From a virus: a stretch of DNA of 59,908 nt. The notes below the pieces were generated by a model. It did not search any database. It worked only from the letters and a program-made list of their open reading frames with translations, and was not told the origin of the DNA. The stretch spans positions 1 through 59,908 of the IMG/VR virus record IMGVR_UViG_3300033141_003139, one strand, 5' to 3'. Positions 50,245 to 58,084 of this stretch are shown in pieces. Made by a program: the position numbers and the translations under genes. Positions within the stretch are counted from its first letter, which is position 1. Each line of letters begins with the position of its first letter.

Positions 50245-50896
50245 GCCTAAGCAGATAGACTTCGTATTGTCTACGCTGGAACAGCAAACGCTAAAGCCTG
50301 TTATTTTTGTATGGAATAACGGACAACCAAGACTATTTCCTACTGCTGACTGGGTTGTCCAGTCGAATCAGAACATAGCGTGTGTCGCCAGCTGGATGAT
50401 GCTGACACGAGCGGAAACAGACTATATTGGAACCATTGGGGATGACGTACTTGTATGTGATACCCAGGTACTGGAACATGCCGTTGATTTTCTCAGCAGG
50501 CAGGATGATCCAGATATGATAGTAGGAGCAGCCGGTGTCAGGTTAAAAGCAGGTAAGACCTATGGAGATTCTGATCATATTCATTGTTGTAGTAATTTTG
50601 GCTTTGTCAAGGGAGAAATGGCCGCTCCAGTTGACGTTGTTAAGGGATGGTTCAGTATCATGCGGCGTGATGTATTAGCCAAGGTGCCGCGCATGATAGA
50701 TAGAGGCTTCATCGAAGATGACATTTTTGTGAGCGGGCATGCTGCTCGTGGTGAAAAAGGCAAGCATAGGGTACTGGGAATGTTACGTGGCCGATGCAAA
50801 GATCTTTTTGATACAAGTGATGTTGCTCTTTGTAGTCGAAAAGATCATTTGTTACGTCGGGAATTGGCCCGTCGTAAATATTGTTTTGGTTTGTAG
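50201..50896 (+). CDS. Family-2-like glycosyltransferase
   Basis: 231 residues, overlapping the previous gene by 44 bases, behind AGGGAG. GT-A start TLTMAVLNWNRPKQIDFVLSTLEQQ and the metal-binding region TDYIGTIGDDVLVCD. A second acidic site is GFIEDDIFVSGHAARG. Nucleotide-sugar donor and acceptor are not evident. Confidence 0.78.
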   Translation: MSKPTLTMAVLNWNRPKQIDFVLSTLEQQTLKPVIFVWNNGQPRLFPTADWVVQSNQNIACVASWMMLTRAETDYIGTIGDDVLVCDTQVLEHAVDFLSRQDDPDMIVGAAGVRLKAGKTYGDSDHIHCCSNFGFVKGEMAAPVDVVKGWFSIMRRDVLAKVPRMIDRGFIEDDIFVSGHAARGEKGKHRVLGMLRGRCKDLFDTSDVALCSRKDHLLRRELARRKYCFGL

Positions 50897-50916
50897 TTGA
50901 AAAAAGGGAGAAGATA

Positions 50917-51792
50917 ATGAGTAAAGCACAAGAAGACGAAGGTCGTATTGACAGCGTTGAACTCGTAGAACCAGAAAGCAATTTCGGCGAGCAAGCCTCA
51001 ATCGAAACGCAAGAAATACACCTGGGCGAAAAAGTCATACCTGGAATTGCACCTGACAAATGCGGGCCTGTAATGATTGGGTATGGTTGGCATAGGGGTG
51101 TTAATGGAGAGTTCCCCTGGTTCTATAGCAACTGGCTGGAGTTTCTGCAACGGCAAGGTTTCACGATTGCACGAGCCAGGGTAAACGGTACCTACCTGGC
51201 CGATGGCAGGAATTCGCTTGCTATGGCAGCGAGACGAGCAGGTGTCAAGTGGCTCTGCATGGTAGATGATGACATGCTTGCTCCTGATAATATATTGTAC
51301 CGGTTGCTTACACTTGCCAGCTCACACGAGATACCCGTGCTGGGTACTAATTACGTTAGTCACAGCCAGTTCGGTCCTAAGCCTGTTACCCAAATCGTCG
51401 AGGGAGAATTTGCGAGTGAAGCTCAATGCAGGATTGAGATTGCGAAAGCTCGCAAGGGAGAGTTGTCCAAGGTTTACTCTATTGGCACTGGTATTACTGT
51501 TTTCAATATTGAAGCGTTGACGGCTTTGAATGAGTACTCCAGCAATGAAACTGGATGGTTCGATGAGTATCCAGGGATAGGTGAGGATTTATCCTTTTGT
51601 AAACGTTGTCATAAGGCTGGCCTGGACATATACTGTGACTTTGGCTTGCCATTAGATGTAATGCATGCTGGTACTTACTTTTACAGCATGGCTGACTACA
51701 TGGGGTATCCTCCGATGTGGAAGCGTACGAAGCAGATGGTACCAGAATACTTGCGGGACTTAAGGTTGCGAGGGGTGTTAGCTAAGGACTAG
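50917..51792 (+). CDS. Glycosyltransferase-like protein (GT-A)
   Basis: 291 residues from ATG 50917 behind AAGGGAG. An acidic N-terminal tail of 50 residues precedes a GT-A domain: VMIGYGWHRGVNGEFPWFY, AARRAGVKWLCMVDDDMLAPDNILYRLL (DDD metal site), and YSIGTGITVFNIEAL, then YPGIGEDLSFCKRCHKAG. Third glycosyltransferase in a row, in a virion operon. It may glycosylate capsid proteins, DNA or host glycans. Confidence 0.76.
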   Translation: MSKAQEDEGRIDSVELVEPESNFGEQASIETQEIHLGEKVIPGIAPDKCGPVMIGYGWHRGVNGEFPWFYSNWLEFLQRQGFTIARARVNGTYLADGRNSLAMAARRAGVKWLCMVDDDMLAPDNILYRLLTLASSHEIPVLGTNYVSHSQFGPKPVTQIVEGEFASEAQCRIEIAKARKGELSKVYSIGTGITVFNIEALTALNEYSSNETGWFDEYPGIGEDLSFCKRCHKAGLDIYCDFGLPLDVMHAGTYFYSMADYMGYPPMWKRTKQMVPEYLRDLRLRGVLAKD

Positions 51793-51796
51793 TGGG

Positions 51797-54055
51797 ATGG
51801 AATGGCTGGAACGTTACGCTAAAAGGCCGAAGGTCTTACCGGAGTTGTATCCACCAAGGACCAAGAGAGAAGTACAGCGAGCCACCAAAGCTGTTGAGAG
51901 AATGGGCGGCAAGTCAGCAGCTTGGGCTCTCAAGGTGGGGTTGCCAAGACCAGATGTCTTTGGTGAAGCCAAGCTTCCTGATGTCCCATTTAAACTTCGC
52001 CCAAGGGTGGGGCATGTTCTCAGGCATGGTGTTGGAGTCAGGACGCCTGGGTTGAGGCACTTACAGTGGACAGAGGAATACTTGCCTCCGCTCAAGCTGA
52101 AAGGCCTGAAACGTGGAGTTTTCTTGAAGCTTAGGAGGTTGGTTACTGAGGGGCAGGCGAAAGCTAAGGCTGGCAGCCTTGCTCAGAGAGTGTTAGCTAG
52201 GCTGGCGTTTGGGTTTAGAAGGCCTCTGCCTGAAGATATTCCATTGATGAAGTCGATACGCCGTCAAATGGAGAAGCGTGCTGGATACTCGTTGCAACGA
52301 TATGCAAGACGCCGTGCATTAGTTAAAGTTGTAGCCGCCCTTAAAAGGCAAGGCGTGCGTAGAATAAAAATTGCTAAAGGAAAGCGTCGGGCTGGAGGAT
52401 TTATACCTATAATAGACAAGATAGTGATAACTGATCCTGGTACAATGGACCCAGAATCTATCATCGCTATGAGACCGGTCGTGGGCCATGAACTAACACA
52501 TAGATGGCTTAAGAGAATAGGAGATCCTAGATGGGCAATAGACCCATATTTGGAGCCACCTGAAGAGATTAAAGAAGAAGTAGCCAAGGTTGCTAAGTGG
52601 GGCTGGCCTAAGGTTAATAGATTGAAAGAAGGAAGGTTTAAGCGTTTTTTAGCTAGTGCTTTGCATAGGTTATATCCTTCTAAGGCTGACATAGCGTTTC
52701 ACAAATCTGTTCGCAGGCAAATGCAACGTCGGGCTTTCAAGAAACCCTATTCCATGCTGGATGCTTACAATGAATTGATGCAATATAAGTATGGTAGACC
52801 ACTTCCAAAAGACTTTTATAAACAAAAGCGTTACGTGCGTACACTTGATAAAGAACTAAGACAACACAAGGTGCCACGGCAACAGCGTTTACAATGGTTG
52901 AGTCGTGTGTATGGTGGTAAGGGCGGCCTTATCTCAGAAGAAATTGAGCTTGCACTGAAAGGACGTTACCCAGCAAAGCAAGTCTTTATTATGCCCTACG
53001 TGAAGAAGGCCCCCCGTGAAATGAACGTGCTATTACAAAAGGCTTACAAACGTCGCCGAGAACAGGGCCTTAATCGAACGGCTGCTGCCAGCCAGGCATG
53101 GAGAGAAGTAAAAAAGGCAGGTTGGAAGCGTGATGCATCTGGAAGGTGGACCCATCCACGGAAACCTGCTGTAACGCCGTCGGACATATACCCATTTATA
53201 AGTAACGCTCCGAGTGAGGTCAACAGAATTGTCGAGCATGTATACAGGGACATGCGTCGTCGAGGACATAGCAAGGTAGTAGCCGGTATGCAGGCGTGGC
53301 GCAGCGTAAGAGCACATGGCTATCGTAAGATCAACAACGAGTGGAAGAAGCGGGCGAAACCAGTCGAGACGATTACCAAGCGTGGGTACCCACTATATCC
53401 ACTTGCTTACTCAGATGCTGGATGGCTTGAACACTATGCTACTATAGTAAGTAAGCGTAAGCAAAAAGATTCTAAGCTTAGACGTTTTGGTAGAGGGTAT
53501 CTTGGTATGGCAGTTGGTACTGGAATGGTCACCGTTCCAGCTATGGCTGCTTCTGCTATCTCTGCTGGTAGCCTTAAAAATGTTATTGCCAGCGTGAGAG
53601 GTGGCGGTCCAGTATACCAACCACTTACCCATAGAATCTCGTTGGGGGGTTTTAGATTTAAGTCCAAAGCTCGGAGGCGCGCCTTTCTTGCCCACGAACT
53701 AGGACATAAAAAGGTATTTAGTAAATTAGCTAAGACAGCGAGGGGTAGACTTGCTTGGGAACTTGCTTCTTCTAAAGGTCCAAAAGTTCTTGGGAATATA
53801 GCCATGTTAGGCATGCTGTTTCATCCAAGGCTTAGAGAGCATGCTTGGAAAGCTCCGCTAATAGGTCATGTTCCTGCTCTGGCTCATGAGGCAGCAGCCA
53901 CAGCTATAGCTATTAAAAGGGTTGGACCTAGAGCGTTGGGTACTTTAGCACCAGCATTTATAACACATGCTGCTGAACCTGCTGCTTTGGCTGCGGGGGC
54001 TAAGCTTGCTGCTAAGTGGTCGAGGAAAAAGAAAGCTCGTGGTAAAGATAAATAA
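51797..54055 (+). CDS. Large basic protein with two HExxH metallopeptidase motifs and ChaB-like repeats
   Basis: 752 residues, very rich in Arg and Lys. Two zinc-peptidase motifs: HELTH at 231-235 (after VVGHELTHRW) and HELGH at 633-637 (after FLAHELGHKK). Repeated units: KSIRRQMEKRA near 152 and KSVRRQMQRRA near 307. Two further repeats near 410 and 475 have the form M/EVN..L/IV...Y..RR..G..R/K..A..QAWR.V...G, like ChaB-type domains. Gly/Ala-rich hydrophobic stretches lie after residue 565. Probably a virion protein that cuts host wall or membrane proteins at entry, or matures virion parts (inference). Confidence 0.72.
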   Translation: MEWLERYAKRPKVLPELYPPRTKREVQRATKAVERMGGKSAAWALKVGLPRPDVFGEAKLPDVPFKLRPRVGHVLRHGVGVRTPGLRHLQWTEEYLPPLKLKGLKRGVFLKLRRLVTEGQAKAKAGSLAQRVLARLAFGFRRPLPEDIPLMKSIRRQMEKRAGYSLQRYARRRALVKVVAALKRQGVRRIKIAKGKRRAGGFIPIIDKIVITDPGTMDPESIIAMRPVVGHELTHRWLKRIGDPRWAIDPYLEPPEEIKEEVAKVAKWGWPKVNRLKEGRFKRFLASALHRLYPSKADIAFHKSVRRQMQRRAFKKPYSMLDAYNELMQYKYGRPLPKDFYKQKRYVRTLDKELRQHKVPRQQRLQWLSRVYGGKGGLISEEIELALKGRYPAKQVFIMPYVKKAPREMNVLLQKAYKRRREQGLNRTAAASQAWREVKKAGWKRDASGRWTHPRKPAVTPSDIYPFISNAPSEVNRIVEHVYRDMRRRGHSKVVAGMQAWRSVRAHGYRKINNEWKKRAKPVETITKRGYPLYPLAYSDAGWLEHYATIVSKRKQKDSKLRRFGRGYLGMAVGTGMVTVPAMAASAISAGSLKNVIASVRGGGPVYQPLTHRISLGGFRFKSKARRRAFLAHELGHKKVFSKLAKTARGRLAWELASSKGPKVLGNIAMLGMLFHPRLREHAWKAPLIGHVPALAHEAAATAIAIKRVGPRALGTLAPAFITHAAEPAALAAGAKLAAKWSRKKKARGKDK

Positions 54056-54058
54056 TAG

Positions 54059-54087
54059 TTGACCTTTACCATATATTTTGGTATCAT
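54059..54087 (+). promoter_or_regulatory. Promoter TTGACC-N17-TATCAT
   Basis: TTGACC at 54059-54064 and TATCAT at 54082-54087 with exactly 17 bases between, in the 45-base gap between genes. Confidence 0.6.
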
Positions 54088-54100
54088 TCAGGTATAGATA

Positions 54101-54289
54101 ATGCGACGTTTGCCTGAGAAATGGTTAAAATGCTTGAAGTGTGGCAGGATGATTTTTACTGATAAGAATCATCGCTTTTGTGCCAAGTGTAAAATAAAGA
54201 ATGCTATGCTTAGGAAACATAATAAAGTAACTACGGTCAGGGCTGTAATACCTGAATCCTATAGTGATACTTTTGACGAGGAAGAATAG
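54101..54289 (+). CDS. Small zinc-ribbon protein
   Basis: 62 residues. CLKCGRMIFTDKNHRFCAKCK forms a classical zinc ribbon; the rest is basic then acidic. Such proteins are common in phage late regions. A promoter lies 14 bases upstream. Confidence 0.66.
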   Translation: MRRLPEKWLKCLKCGRMIFTDKNHRFCAKCKIKNAMLRKHNKVTTVRAVIPESYSDTFDEEE

Positions 54290-54291
54290 TG

Positions 54292-55158
54292 ATGTGGCCA
54301 GCCAAGCAAGATTATTTATGGGACAACAGAGTTCTTAGAGGTAAACCTAAGATGAAATACTCACGTGTAGAAGCAATCCTGCAATATCCTCCTCCATCCT
54401 GGAAAGATGAGCCTGCTGAACGTAAACGCCAGTGGGAACATGTCTATCATGCTATGCTGAAGAAAGGCCTTTCCAAAGAACGAGCAGCTAAAGCGGCCAG
54501 CTCAGCAGCAAGTGAGAATTATTCATGGCGTGAAACAGCACAGCTTGCCAAAGCTGCCTGGCATGAGGGCCTTGTCCCTGGCAGCAAAATTCTAGGGGCA
54601 CGGATAAAAAAGGTTTGGGGTAAGAAGCATTTACCATTAAGAACGAGAATAAGAGGTATATGGGCGGCTCCAGCTAGAATACAAAGTAGTGCTGGTCGCG
54701 CTCTCAAGAAAGCCGGCGGGTATCACCAGGCCATGCAGGAAGCCATAAAAGAAAAAAGCCTTTTAGGTGAGGCTATAACTGCTCCTTTGTTTGTTGAAGC
54801 AGAACGAAAAGCCAAGGCTAAAGTAGGAGGGGCTGTAATTGGAAGGGCTGCTCAAGCGGCTATTATAGGCGCTCCTATTATTGCTGCTGGCTCTATGCTG
54901 GGTCGGAAAGTCCCTCCAGCATTCGGTAAAGGTGGTTGGGTTACACGTAAGAAAAAAGTAACACCTCTTGATGAGCTTCGTGACGGACGTGGGAGCGGCA
55001 AAGGTATGCCTGGTGGCTTGCGTCGTAATAGAAATACAAAGGCATGTACGATTGGTGGCCCAGGCTATGGGAAAGGAGCAGGCCGTGGCCTGGGAACAGG
55101 TCGTAAATATACTTTGCTGGGCGATCCTACTCCGATTACTACTTATCAGGAGATATAA
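54292..55158 (+). CDS. Lys/Arg/Ala-rich protein with ChaB-like and Gly-rich parts
   Basis: 288 residues; ATG 54292, or GTG 54289 overlapping the previous stop. Residues 28-80 (YPPPSWKDEPAERKRQWEHVYHAMLKKGLSKERAAKAASS) resemble the ChaB-like repeats of the protein at 51797. A hydrophobic Ala/Ile stretch lies near 190-210 and the end is Gly/Arg/Lys-rich. Composition matches the proteins at 1887, 3740 and 5515, so all may act together in the virion. Confidence 0.6.
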   Translation: MWPAKQDYLWDNRVLRGKPKMKYSRVEAILQYPPPSWKDEPAERKRQWEHVYHAMLKKGLSKERAAKAASSAASENYSWRETAQLAKAAWHEGLVPGSKILGARIKKVWGKKHLPLRTRIRGIWAAPARIQSSAGRALKKAGGYHQAMQEAIKEKSLLGEAITAPLFVEAERKAKAKVGGAVIGRAAQAAIIGAPIIAAGSMLGRKVPPAFGKGGWVTRKKKVTPLDELRDGRGSGKGMPGGLRRNRNTKACTIGGPGYGKGAGRGLGTGRKYTLLGDPTPITTYQEI

Positions 55159-55161
55159 ATC

Positions 55162-55956
55162 ATGTGTATTCCAGTTCGTTACCTGTCATTAAGCCTGGTA
55201 CTTGTTCTAACGGCTTGTCATGGCAAGTCTACAATGATAGAAGAGCGTACTGATGAAACGCACGCTCAAGTAGCTGACCTTGCTGCTCAGCTTGCCCAGA
55301 AGGCTTACGTCGGCGAACCAGTCGGAGAGCCACTAGTTGCTTCAACTGAAGCTCTTAGTACCTTCGCAGGGATTCCAAGCGAGCGATTGGATCCAGCAGA
55401 TGACCACACCGAAGTATATGCAGAGTTGATTAGGCTCAAGGATGAACGAGACAAGTTGCGAACGATGGAAAAAGCGAAAGCACGAGCTTCGGAAACAGAA
55501 CTAATCACTGCTCGCAAACAAATTGCTGCGTTTCAAGAGATAGCAAAGCTACGTCCAATAGTAACAGTAGTTTGGTATGCAATCTTCGGTCTCATTGGTA
55601 TCCTTGGAGCACTTATCACTGTTTACCAGGTCGGCGTGCGTTATGGAATAGGAAAATCCGTGAGAGGATTGATACTAGGGATTGGAACGGGAATTGCCAC
55701 GCTTGTAACAGGTACAGCCTGGTATTTCTGGGGACGGACTGTTATAATGTGGGGTATTGCTGCTGTAATTGTAAGTCTTGTTGTACTTGCAATACGTTAT
55801 TACCTTCGCACGGAAGCATTTGCTGAGCTTGTCAAGAAGGTGCAGGACGCCCGTATTGATGATGCTGGTTTCAAGGCGGCCTTCAAGAAGAAAATAGAAT
55901 TAACAGGTAGAGCAGCAACAGAAGTAAATCGCTTGAAAACCAGCATGAAAATATGA
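55162..55956 (+). CDS. Membrane lipoprotein
   Basis: 264 residues. Signal peptide with lipobox LTAC, lipidated at Cys19 (VLVLTACHG), a charged coiled coil at about 30-130, then three hydrophobic helices (residues about 138-165, 171-190, 193-215) and a basic C-terminus. A lipoprotein with later membrane spans is unusual; an outer-spanin-like or superinfection-exclusion role is possible. The lipobox implies a host with lipoprotein processing, so phage entry or lysis at the envelope is likely. Confidence 0.65.
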   Translation: MCIPVRYLSLSLVLVLTACHGKSTMIEERTDETHAQVADLAAQLAQKAYVGEPVGEPLVASTEALSTFAGIPSERLDPADDHTEVYAELIRLKDERDKLRTMEKAKARASETELITARKQIAAFQEIAKLRPIVTVVWYAIFGLIGILGALITVYQVGVRYGIGKSVRGLILGIGTGIATLVTGTAWYFWGRTVIMWGIAAVIVSLVVLAIRYYLRTEAFAELVKKVQDARIDDAGFKAAFKKKIELTGRAATEVNRLKTSMKI

Positions 55957-55966
55957 GGACCAGTCA

Positions 55967-56173
55967 ATGACGGAGAAGTTGAATGGGGCAGCGAAGTGGG
56001 TTGGGATGATCCTGGTACTGATACTGGCAGCCTTGGGTAGTGCTTATGGATATGGCCAACTAGCTCATCGAGTGAAGACAAATGAAGATGAAATCAGGGC
56101 TTTGAAGCCGCTTGTAAGCGAGATCCATGCGACGGTAATACGCATAGAAGAGCGGATGAAAAAAGGACCTTAG
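55967..56173 (+). CDS. Holin-like or XhlA-like small membrane protein
   Basis: 68 residues; one hydrophobic helix (WVGMILVLILAALGSAYGYG) and a coiled-coil C-terminus (KTNEDEIRALKPLVSEIHATVIRIEERMKK). This is the inverse order of XhlA but the size of small lysis proteins; it follows the lipoprotein gene. No endolysin is recognised beside it. Confidence 0.55.
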   Translation: MTEKLNGAAKWVGMILVLILAALGSAYGYGQLAHRVKTNEDEIRALKPLVSEIHATVIRIEERMKKGP

Positions 56174-56174
56174 T

Positions 56175-56426
56175 ATGAGTATAACTGAGCCTGTACTCTT
56201 AGTTGGTTCCCAATGCCCGCATTGTCAAGCGGTGCGGGAGCGGTTTCCTGACGTCAAGTGTCTCGATGCCGTCAAGTCTGTAGACGGGGCAGCTATGGCA
56301 TGCTTCCATGATGTCTTCAGCTTGCCAGCACTGGTCTACGGCGAGGGCGAGGGAGACGTCGAGAGAACGAGAGAAGGGATAATCAAGAGGCTTGAGGCAA
56401 TGAGGGCCTGTAGCTCAGATGGTTAG
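56175..56426 (+). CDS. Thioredoxin/glutaredoxin-like protein
   Basis: 83 residues. A CPHC active site in LLVGSQCPHCQAVRERF, then a strand PALVYG near residue 55, as the cis-Pro strand of the thioredoxin fold. Its last 23 bases lie inside the tRNA gene. It may reduce ribonucleotide reductase or virion disulfides. Confidence 0.68.
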   Translation: MSITEPVLLVGSQCPHCQAVRERFPDVKCLDAVKSVDGAAMACFHDVFSLPALVYGEGEGDVERTREGIIKRLEAMRACSSDG

Positions 56427-56477
56427 AGCACACCCCTTATAAGGGTGAGGTTAAAGGTTCAATTCCTTTCAGGCCTA
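56404..56477 (+). tRNA. tRNA-Ile (anticodon UAU)
   Basis: 74 bases, all arms fold: acceptor GGGCCTG/CAGGCCT (one G-U), D arm GCTC/GAGC, anticodon stem CACCC/GGGTG with loop CTTATAA (anticodon TAT), T arm AAAGG-TTCAATT-CCTTT, discriminator A. No CCA is encoded. It decodes AUA, which many genes here use often. It starts inside the thioredoxin-like gene. Confidence 0.93.
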
Positions 56478-56512
56478 TTTGTGATAAAGCAATTCTTAAA
56501 GGAGGATAAACA

Positions 56513-56542
56513 ATGGCAGAGCGAACACAGGAGGACAAATAA
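56513..56542 (+). CDS. 9-codon leader frame coupled to the gene at 56542
   Basis: MAERTQEDK behind AAAGGAGG at 56499 or so; its stop overlaps the next ATG (TAATG). The inner bases ACAGGAGGAC also serve as the binding site of the next gene. Confidence 0.35.
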   Translation: MAERTQEDK

Positions 56543-56823
56543 TGGCTGTCAAGTGGGCAGTCGAGATTAGTGTGATAGATTTAGCAGAGAATCGCATCAA
56601 GGCCACCTACAGGCGGACGGATGATCTGGATGGTAGTACGTGGTCGCATACAGTCAAAGGCATCGTCGATGCAAAAAATCCGGCAATGGCACGTGCGGCG
56701 ATGACCAATAAAATCTGGGCCGAGTGGCAAGAACACTTATCCAGACGGGCAAAGATAAAGGCAAAAGTTGATGCTTTAGAATCCGCTTTCGCCGCCGATA
56801 TCCAAGCGAAGGAGGATAGCTGA
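56542..56823 (+). CDS. Hypothetical protein in the fibre module
   Basis: 93 residues; strong AGGAGG site. A beta start (KWAVEISVIDLAENRIKATYRR) and a helical end. Stop overlaps the next start (TGATG). Perhaps a chaperone or small fibre protein. Confidence 0.58.
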   Translation: MAVKWAVEISVIDLAENRIKATYRRTDDLDGSTWSHTVKGIVDAKNPAMARAAMTNKIWAEWQEHLSRRAKIKAKVDALESAFAADIQAKEDS

Positions 56824-57251
56824 TGGCTGATACAGGATTTAAGGCGGGAAGTCTTACCCATTTAACATACAGCACTGGTACGGATATAGATGGCGTGCTC
56901 GTTGATGACAATTGGGATCTGACGAGTGATGCTGTCGATCTTAGCGGTAAGTATGGTCGTGTATATTCTGTCATCAGTGTCGAAGATAATACAGGTGCTT
57001 GCGATGGCGATGTCAATGTTTTTGTGCTGGCGAGCGACCTTGACCCTGATGGCGAAGGATATCAGGGATATAACGATCGACCGTATGCGGCAGCGATTAT
57101 TGATCAGACACAAAATGCGACTATACGCAAATCGTTCACTGTTCTGGCGAGCCATTTCCCGCGACATAAGATTTACGTCGAGAATATGTGCGGGCAACAG
57201 GTGGCGGTGACTGTGAACTATGTGGATATAACGATCCCTGCTGCAAGTTGA
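56823..57251 (+). CDS. Tail-fibre-associated beta protein
   Basis: 142 residues, all-beta with Asp/Gly turns (DLSGKYGRVYSVISVEDNTGACDGDVNVFVLASDL). No catalytic motif. Between fibre genes, so probably a virion protein. Confidence 0.6.
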   Translation: MADTGFKAGSLTHLTYSTGTDIDGVLVDDNWDLTSDAVDLSGKYGRVYSVISVEDNTGACDGDVNVFVLASDLDPDGEGYQGYNDRPYAAAIIDQTQNATIRKSFTVLASHFPRHKIYVENMCGQQVAVTVNYVDITIPAAS

Positions 57252-57260
57252 GGTTAGAGA

Positions 57261-58082
57261 ATGCCTGTTGCAACTGCTCAAATTGCAAAGCCATCCCTAT
57301 GGTGCCCAGGCCGCAACCCTGATGCGTGGGAGTTGTGGCGGGGGTGTGTGGGTTTGTGGCCATTTTGGGCTGGGGCTGGGACTGCCGTGTATGATTTTAG
57401 CCTATACCACAATTTGCTGTCGGCAAGTATAGGCAGCATCAGTTGGGTTACGGACTTGTACGGCATCGTGGGCGATTTCAATGCTGATCGTTTGTATGTC
57501 GCCGGTTCTGATGTGGCTGGTCATTCACTTGATTTTACTACAGATTTCACTCTATGGTGTTTCGCTCGACCTGATGGTGGCGACACTTATAAGCATATAT
57601 TGGGCAAACGGGGGGCGGCTGGCTATCAGTATCAGTTTCGGGTTGATGGGACACTTGCAATTAACATATTAACTACAACTGGTGGCTCAGTAGCTGGGGA
57701 TACTACGCTAACGCTAGGAAAATGGTATAGCATGGCGGCAACCTTATCTAGCACCGATAGCACTAAGCGATTGTGGCTTGATGGTATCGAAGATGGATCT
57801 GATACCAATAGTTCTTGTTCGCATGTTGCAGAAGAGTTTAGTGTGGGAAATCAAATGCAGGGTCTTGCATCATATACCGGCGCTATTGCAATTGCCGGTG
57901 CTTGGAATCGGGCCTTGAGTGGCCATGAACTCATGCAATTAACCGCCGACCCATTCTGCATGATTCGCCCACCTGAGTTCACGCCGTTCTGGGACGCGGC
58001 TGCTGAGGCTCCTTCTGCGTGTGCAATGCCGATACTTGGCGGCGGAATATCAATGTTTCGTGGCGGGATATTGCGAGGATAA
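57261..58082 (+). CDS. LamG/concanavalin-like lectin tail protein
   Basis: 273 residues. Residues about 70-225 have the pattern of a LamG/pentraxin jelly roll: SLDFTTDFTLWCFARPDGG, YQYQFRVDGTLAINI, LTLGKWYSMAATLSSTDSTKRLWLDGIEDG, and FSVGNQMQG...GAIAIAGAWNRALSGHELMQL. The end is GGGISMFRGGILRG. Such domains bind sugars of the host surface. It adjoins the large fibre gene. Confidence 0.78.
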   Translation: MPVATAQIAKPSLWCPGRNPDAWELWRGCVGLWPFWAGAGTAVYDFSLYHNLLSASIGSISWVTDLYGIVGDFNADRLYVAGSDVAGHSLDFTTDFTLWCFARPDGGDTYKHILGKRGAAGYQYQFRVDGTLAINILTTTGGSVAGDTTLTLGKWYSMAATLSSTDSTKRLWLDGIEDGSDTNSSCSHVAEEFSVGNQMQGLASYTGAIAIAGAWNRALSGHELMQLTADPFCMIRPPEFTPFWDAAAEAPSACAMPILGGGISMFRGGILRG

Positions 58083-58084
58083 TC

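Noticed and set aside
55162-56173. Classical holin-endolysin-spanin cassette
   Set aside because: Membrane and lipoprotein genes are present, but no endolysin domain is visible and the lipoprotein has extra membrane spans.
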